From assembly GCF_003966265.1 (NCBI RefSeq), contig NZ_RXNV01000014.1, positions 1 to 64,000 on the forward strand: 64,000 bases of DNA, in the 5' to 3' direction. The notes beneath the pieces are model-generated. The model ran no database searches. It had not been told where the DNA came from and was given only the letters and a program-made list of their open reading frames with translations. This stretch comes from Shewanella atlantica (lineage in GTDB: Bacteria; Pseudomonadota; Gammaproteobacteria; Enterobacterales; Shewanellaceae). A program made the position numbers and the translations under genes. Positions 60,001 to 64,000 of this stretch are shown piece by piece (position 1 is the first letter of the stretch; every line of letters begins with the position of its first letter).

Positions 60001-61055
60001 GATGTTAGAAAGTTAACAATACGCTGGCTGCACAAGCCATCTACCTTACCCGCAAGCTCATAGGTATATTGCGCTCTTTGTGGCGCATAAGAATCTGGCT
60101 CGGCTATCTGTTGATCGACAACACTTTTTAACTCTTTGTAGGTTTTGGCGTGTACTGCTACTCCGGCATACCGATACAGATCTTCATCCATGCGCTGATT
60201 AAAGCGGAACTTAAAGATACCTCTATAGCTCCACCTTAAATGATAAAAGTCACACCACACCACAGGCTTATCCAGTGCAGCAAACTCAAACAACGCCGAA
60301 GACGCATCACTGATAAGCAGATCGGCACTGGCCATAAACGGTAGCAAGTTAGTTTGTTCTGCTGTAGCCAGATAAGCATTATCGAAACTTGCCCAGTGCT
60401 CTAAAAGCTGTTTTTGCTTTTTATAAGCAGGCTTACTTAACGAAAAGTAATGGGGCTTCAGCAAAATATTGTATTCACTGAATTGCGCAGGCCAGTCCTT
60501 TGCCATTTTCTCAATGCTACTGGGATAGAAGGTAGGCGCGTACAACAAGGTGGGTTTATCAGGATCCAGACCCAAAGCGCTGAGCTCTAACCCCGCCTCC
60601 TTTCTTTGAACGATAGGATCTAACTTGGCATAGCCGGTATCGATAAACAACTTATCCGGAAACATCTCTTGCAAACGCTTTAAGCGGTACTCGCCCTCGA
60701 CAAATCTCACATCGAAGTCGGCTTCAGACACAGTATAGTAAACGGCTTTTGGGCCAATACCATGTTGCATCAAGGCTGTTCGACACACACCCTTGAGTTT
60801 TGTACTGCCATCAAAAGTATTACCAAATATCACCCACTCGGGCTTCTGTTTTAAATAAAATTCCAGCGCCTGCTCTGCATCATCTACCCAGGTAACTGGC
60901 AGTTTATATTGCTTCACTAGCGCATCGAGGGCTGCTTGCTGCTCCTTGCTGCGATAAATTACAAAATGAACCGACTCACCACGTGATAACAGTTCATTCA
61001 TAACCGGTAAATACTGTGGAAGGTAGTATGGGTGCAAAGCATCAAAGCAAATCAA
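59997..61055 (-). CDS. CDP-glycerol glycerophosphotransferase-like protein
   Basis: 352 residues. Resembles the TagB/TagF family: LLKPHYFSL, ADLLISDASSALFEFAALDKPVVWCDFYHLR. These move glycerol-phosphate from CDP-glycerol to an acceptor. It lacks a membrane segment, as in capsule and LPS modifying members. Starts at TTG 61055 with AGAAGG 7 nt upstream. Convergent with the dehydrogenase but part of the same set by function. The acceptor is unknown; LPS or capsule is likely from context. Confidence 0.8.
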   Translation of the reverse strand: MICFDALHPYYLPQYLPVMNELLSRGESVHFVIYRSKEQQAALDALVKQYKLPVTWVDDAEQALEFYLKQKPEWVIFGNTFDGSTKLKGVCRTALMQHGIGPKAVYYTVSEADFDVRFVEGEYRLKRLQEMFPDKLFIDTGYAKLDPIVQRKEAGLELSALGLDPDKPTLLYAPTFYPSSIEKMAKDWPAQFSEYNILLKPHYFSLSKPAYKKQKQLLEHWASFDNAYLATAEQTNLLPFMASADLLISDASSALFEFAALDKPVVWCDFYHLRWSYRGIFKFRFNQRMDEDLYRYAGVAVHAKTYKELKSVVDQQIAEPDSYAPQRAQYTYELAGKVDGLCSQRIVNFLTS

Positions 61056-61201
61056 AATAAGCCTTCTTTATCGTGTTACGTTAGAGTAGAACAAGGAAAC
61101 AACACAGATAATACCATACCTAAATTGCTAATCTATATTCACAACCATAGACTCCCCCATATAATAGACAATTTTAAAAAGCTTATGATCCACTTCTAAT
61201 A

Positions 61202-62386
61202 GTGAAACCTTTTTATAATTACTTAAATCAAGGTATGCTTAAGCGATCAATATCTGGATTCTGTAGATTTATGTCTATCATCTCAAAAGCACAACTTAAT
61301 CAATGCCAACGTTTACTGTTTATCTCACCTGTTGCACTCGGTGATTTTTTATACCTGAAAACATTTCTTATAGCATTAAAAAACAGTTATCCGCATATCG
61401 AGTTAGATATATGGTTAGATGATAATAGATGTAACACCGACAGCTGGCGCCTTTCACGTAGTAAAATTCTTCAGCAGTGGATAGAGGCAGAAGGCGTATT
61501 TAACCTTAGCTATGGTTGCACCGATTCCAAAGAAGCAACTCAAGCCCACATAGATCTGGCTAAGCAGCGTAATTACGATATCATCATCTGCCACTCAGTC
61601 AGCAAAAGCCGTCAGTACTCCCAGATTGCCCGAACAGTTAGTCCGGAGGCGTTTATCGTTTCAAGCATCCCAAAAAGTGCTTCTTTCGGTTTTTTCAACG
61701 CTATTGCTTTTCGCCATTCAAACCACACGTTTGTGCTGGATGAAAACAACTTGCCTAAAGCCCATCACATTACTGATCGCTACAATAATATTTTTCAGAG
61801 TATTGTGGGGATCTCACTACAAAATGATGCGTTGATGCCGACACTTATTGTGCCGCAGGAGATCGCCCCCATCACGGAAAACTGGCTCACAGAAAAATTT
61901 AAGCAGCCTGGTAAACAAGGTAAACTTATTTTTCTAAATCACCTTTCTACTAATATAAAAAAAGATTGGTTGCTGAGTCAGCTTTTTGAGCTGATAGAAA
62001 AAATAGCGTCAACTGACGACTCTTGTCGCTTCATCATCAATGTAACGAAAGAAAACTATGATTCGGTTCTCGCTCAAACCGAATCATTTGTAAAGCAAAA
62101 AAATCTACAGGTCGCCGTATTCACTGTAAATGAACATTTTTTTGAACTGCCCTCCCTTATCGCAAAAGCCGATTTTGTGATCACTGTAGACACGGCAATC
62201 TTACATTTTGCATTTGCCGCTAAACGTCCATTACTCTCTATGATGCGACAGAAAAAACCGTACTGGGCACCGCCTGAAAGTTCACACTCTCATGTTTTGT
62301 ATGCCACTGAAGGTAAAGGGCACATTTCAGATATCTCGGTAGAGCGTGTCTTCAAACAATATGAAACGATGAATTCAGATAGATAA
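61202..62386 (+). CDS. Glycosyltransferase family 9-like protein
   Basis: 394 residues. LLFISPVALGDFLYLKTFLIALK and the end VITVDTAILHFAFAAKRPLLSMM are GT9-type N- and C-terminal motifs, though the usual GxTGPLH-like loop is altered to DTAILHFA. A divergent heptosyltransferase relative. The start is uncertain: GTG 61202 or ATG 61271. AT-richer than the genes upstream. Confidence 0.7.
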   Translation: MKPFYNYLNQGMLKRSISGFCRFMSIISKAQLNQCQRLLFISPVALGDFLYLKTFLIALKNSYPHIELDIWLDDNRCNTDSWRLSRSKILQQWIEAEGVFNLSYGCTDSKEATQAHIDLAKQRNYDIIICHSVSKSRQYSQIARTVSPEAFIVSSIPKSASFGFFNAIAFRHSNHTFVLDENNLPKAHHITDRYNNIFQSIVGISLQNDALMPTLIVPQEIAPITENWLTEKFKQPGKQGKLIFLNHLSTNIKKDWLLSQLFELIEKIASTDDSCRFIINVTKENYDSVLAQTESFVKQKNLQVAVFTVNEHFFELPSLIAKADFVITVDTAILHFAFAAKRPLLSMMRQKKPYWAPPESSHSHVLYATEGKGHISDISVERVFKQYETMNSDR

Positions 62387-62401
62387 AACAAGGTAGCTTT
62401 A

Positions 62402-63250
62402 ATGAAAAAGGCCATTTTTACACTCGCCATTGGTGATAACCCTATGTATAAAGCTGCGGTAGCAAGCTTTAAAGAATATGGTAAAAAAGTTGGTGCAGAC
62501 GTAATTACCTCTGACAAACTGCACTACAAAATTGACATCAAAAACCCCAAGTTTGATGCGAGTCCTGCGTGGTCAGAAAAGCTATATATCTCTGAACTAC
62601 TAAAAGAATACGATCGAGTTCTCTATTTAGATGCCGACATGATAGTCACTCCCTGGGCAAGGGATATCTTTGAGGAATGCCCTGACAGAGATACTGTGTA
62701 TATGTTCAATGAAGGCAAACACAGGGATCGAGGCGCCCAGGCAGAACAGATTAACGAAGTACTGGGTGACGTCGACTGGCCAAAAGAAGATGATCTTATT
62801 GTCTACTACAACTCAGGCATGTTTCTGGTTTCTAAAGAAACAGGTCTGTTCGATAGCGCAGGCATCGAAGAGATGCAGGCCATCTGCAACAAAGTTAAAT
62901 TCTATGATCAAACCTATATTAACTACCTGATTAGAAGAGATAATATTAAGAGCGTCGGTGTAGAGTCAGGTTTTAACCGCATGCAGTTACTGGGTCATGA
63001 TAATTATCAAAAAGCTGATTTCATTCACTATTCAGGTCGGGGATATCGTCAGAAAGTCCCGATGCGAGAATTAAAGTACATCATTGACTACTGTGATATC
63101 TATAAAGATGTATTAACTGAAGCTGAGATATTAGATTATAAGAAGCAAGCTTGGCATTGGTATATACTCAAGCAGTATAGAAAGACAAAACTGCCTATGG
63201 GTCTGCTAAGTTTTGTATTTGGCTTGGTCCACCCAAAGCATAAATACTAA
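62402..63250 (+). CDS. Glycosyltransferase family 8 (GT-A fold)
   Basis: 282 residues. AIFTLAIGDNPMYKAAVASFK at the N-terminus and YLDADMIV, the DxD metal-binding motif of GT8, near residue 78. A YNSGMFLV motif and a C-terminal basic HWY stretch follow. Retaining sugar transferase, probably LPS outer core. 15 bp after the GT9-like gene, so same transcript. Confidence 0.88.
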   Translation: MKKAIFTLAIGDNPMYKAAVASFKEYGKKVGADVITSDKLHYKIDIKNPKFDASPAWSEKLYISELLKEYDRVLYLDADMIVTPWARDIFEECPDRDTVYMFNEGKHRDRGAQAEQINEVLGDVDWPKEDDLIVYYNSGMFLVSKETGLFDSAGIEEMQAICNKVKFYDQTYINYLIRRDNIKSVGVESGFNRMQLLGHDNYQKADFIHYSGRGYRQKVPMRELKYIIDYCDIYKDVLTEAEILDYKKQAWHWYILKQYRKTKLPMGLLSFVFGLVHPKHKY

Positions 63251-63263
63251 AACTGTCGGTACA

Positions 63264-63282
63264 GGGAGAGTATTACTCTCCC
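63264..63282. other. Hairpin between convergent glycosyltransferase genes
   Basis: 7-bp stem GGGAGAG / CTCTCCC with loop TATTA. No T tract. May act as terminator for either gene. Confidence 0.5.
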
Positions 63283-63308
63283 GCTAAAATAGGGCCTCGA
63301 CTACTGAT

Positions 63309-64000
63309 TCAATCTACCAGTAATCGCTCGATCTCAGACATGACAATATTCAAACCATTCTCGAGTGAACACTGAGCATACTTATCTTTAAGCTCAACTA
63401 ACTTAGACTCGGTCAATAAACTCGATAATGCTTTACACATAGCATCGACTTGCGGCTTACTCGTGTGGATCCAGCCCGCTTCATAACACTTTTTAATTCG
63501 ATTTGGCTGATCTTTTGCCACCGGGACTACCAAGCTTGGAATTCCCAGAGCCATAGATTGCAGCAAGGTATCACCACCACTCAACACAGAAGCCTTGGCG
63601 CCTTGCAACAGATTAATAAATTCGATGCTGGTTAGCTGAAGAACGGCTATCACCCCATCGAGTTCGGGCAATGGGTGCGGGTAGTTAGGGCCAAATACCA
63701 TCACACTCTTAATGCCAAACTGCTGATAGGTCTTTTGGGCAACCTCGGCCCACAGATCTGCCGCCAGACCATTCTTTACATGATGTGAACCGGAGCCAGC
63801 ACTGTAAAGCAGATAGTCTCCATCGACTAAATCAAATTCTTGCTGCAGTTTCTGTTGTAGCTCTTTATCGGGTTGCGGGAAAACGGCGCCGGTAAAAATG
63901 GGATGAGGACGGTCAATGAGGTCTAGCTTAAACTTGTCAAAGCGGGTGATATCACCAATAACAAATTCAGGTTGAACCACCCAGTGACTATCTGTGACTA
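63309..64000 (-). CDS. Glycosyltransferase, GT-B fold, 5' end outside the window
   Basis: The frame is open through the window edge: before the GTG at 63980 the codons TGG CAC AGT GAT ACA GTC continue. The visible part (about 229 residues) has a C-terminal GT28/MurG-like region: SVLSGGDTLLQSMALGIPSLVVPVAKDQPNR, the UDP-sugar-binding loop. SAGSGSHHVKNGLAADLW sits at the start of the C-terminal domain. PseG-like or other UDP-sugar enzymes of this fold are alternatives. Confidence 0.7.
   Translation of the reverse strand, partial: VTDSHWVVQPEFVIGDITRFDKFKLDLIDRPHPIFTGAVFPQPDKELQQKLQQEFDLVDGDYLLYSAGSGSHHVKNGLAADLWAEVAQKTYQQFGIKSVMVFGPNYPHPLPELDGVIAVLQLTSIEFINLLQGAKASVLSGGDTLLQSMALGIPSLVVPVAKDQPNRIKKCYEAGWIHTSKPQVDAMCKALSSLLTESKLVELKDKYAQCSLENGLNIVMSEIERLLVD

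Overview
The window reads as chromosomal DNA of a marine gammaproteobacterium of the Alteromonadales, most like Shewanella. I infer this from protein families and gene neighbourhoods (gor, prlC, menF, hldE/hldD, RyhB-type small RNA, tup-mob-moe-moa cluster), not from a database search. Coding density is high. I see no rRNA, tRNA, CRISPR array, insertion sequence or prophage. Nearly all genes are intact.

Layout. 1-2.7 kb: 129-bp tandem repeats carrying copies of a gene 3' end, then a minus-strand operon lemA - DUF3137 - lytic transglycosylase. 2.7-3.8 kb: about 1 kb with an interrupted small ORF and two matched terminators. 3.8-24.3 kb: housekeeping and stress genes: AbgT transporter, MscS channel, two GST-like proteins, an RND efflux pair, a TorF-like porin, a Tag-like glycosylase next to a LysR regulator, a thioesterase, a lipoprotein, prlC, a Fur-type regulated outer-membrane barrel, gor, a YeiH transporter, an unlisted 50-residue membrane protein and a DJ-1/PfpI protein. 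24.5-29.8 kb: a hybrid histidine kinase, a PqiA-like protein and an HD-GYP protein.

30-36.3 kb is the most unusual metabolic locus. A TonB-dependent receptor with a long glycine-rich insert is followed on the same strand by a complete ECF-type importer (fused double ATPase, T, S), a protein with a TiaS/TCKD-like nucleotide-binding motif, and a 73-residue Cys protein. The substrate is not evident. The ATPase/T gene junction has been tandemly duplicated, making a 47-codon ORF with the same 11-nt overlaps at each end. 36.7-40.6 kb: menF, with its 3' end repeated downstream; a periplasmic binding protein; yhhQ with a structured leader; a GNAT enzyme.

40.6-41.2 kb holds two tandem RyhB-family small RNA genes, each with a -35/-10 promoter overlapped by a Fur box and each ending in a terminator. 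41.2-50.8 kb is a tungstate/molybdate unit: an NtrB/NtrC-type two-component system diverges from tupABC-mobA-mobB/moeA-moaA, with a near-consensus sigma-54 promoter and an upstream palindrome before tupA. An almost identical palindrome lies upstream of the TonB receptor.

50.8-64 kb: mutM, wzi and coaD, then envelope polysaccharide genes: hldE, hldD, three to four glycosyltransferases and a three-gene set (cytidylyltransferase, glycerol-1-phosphate dehydrogenase, CDP-glycerol phosphotransferase-like) that predicts a glycerol-phosphate modification built from the archaeal-type enantiomer sn-glycerol-1-phosphate. The last gene runs off the right edge.
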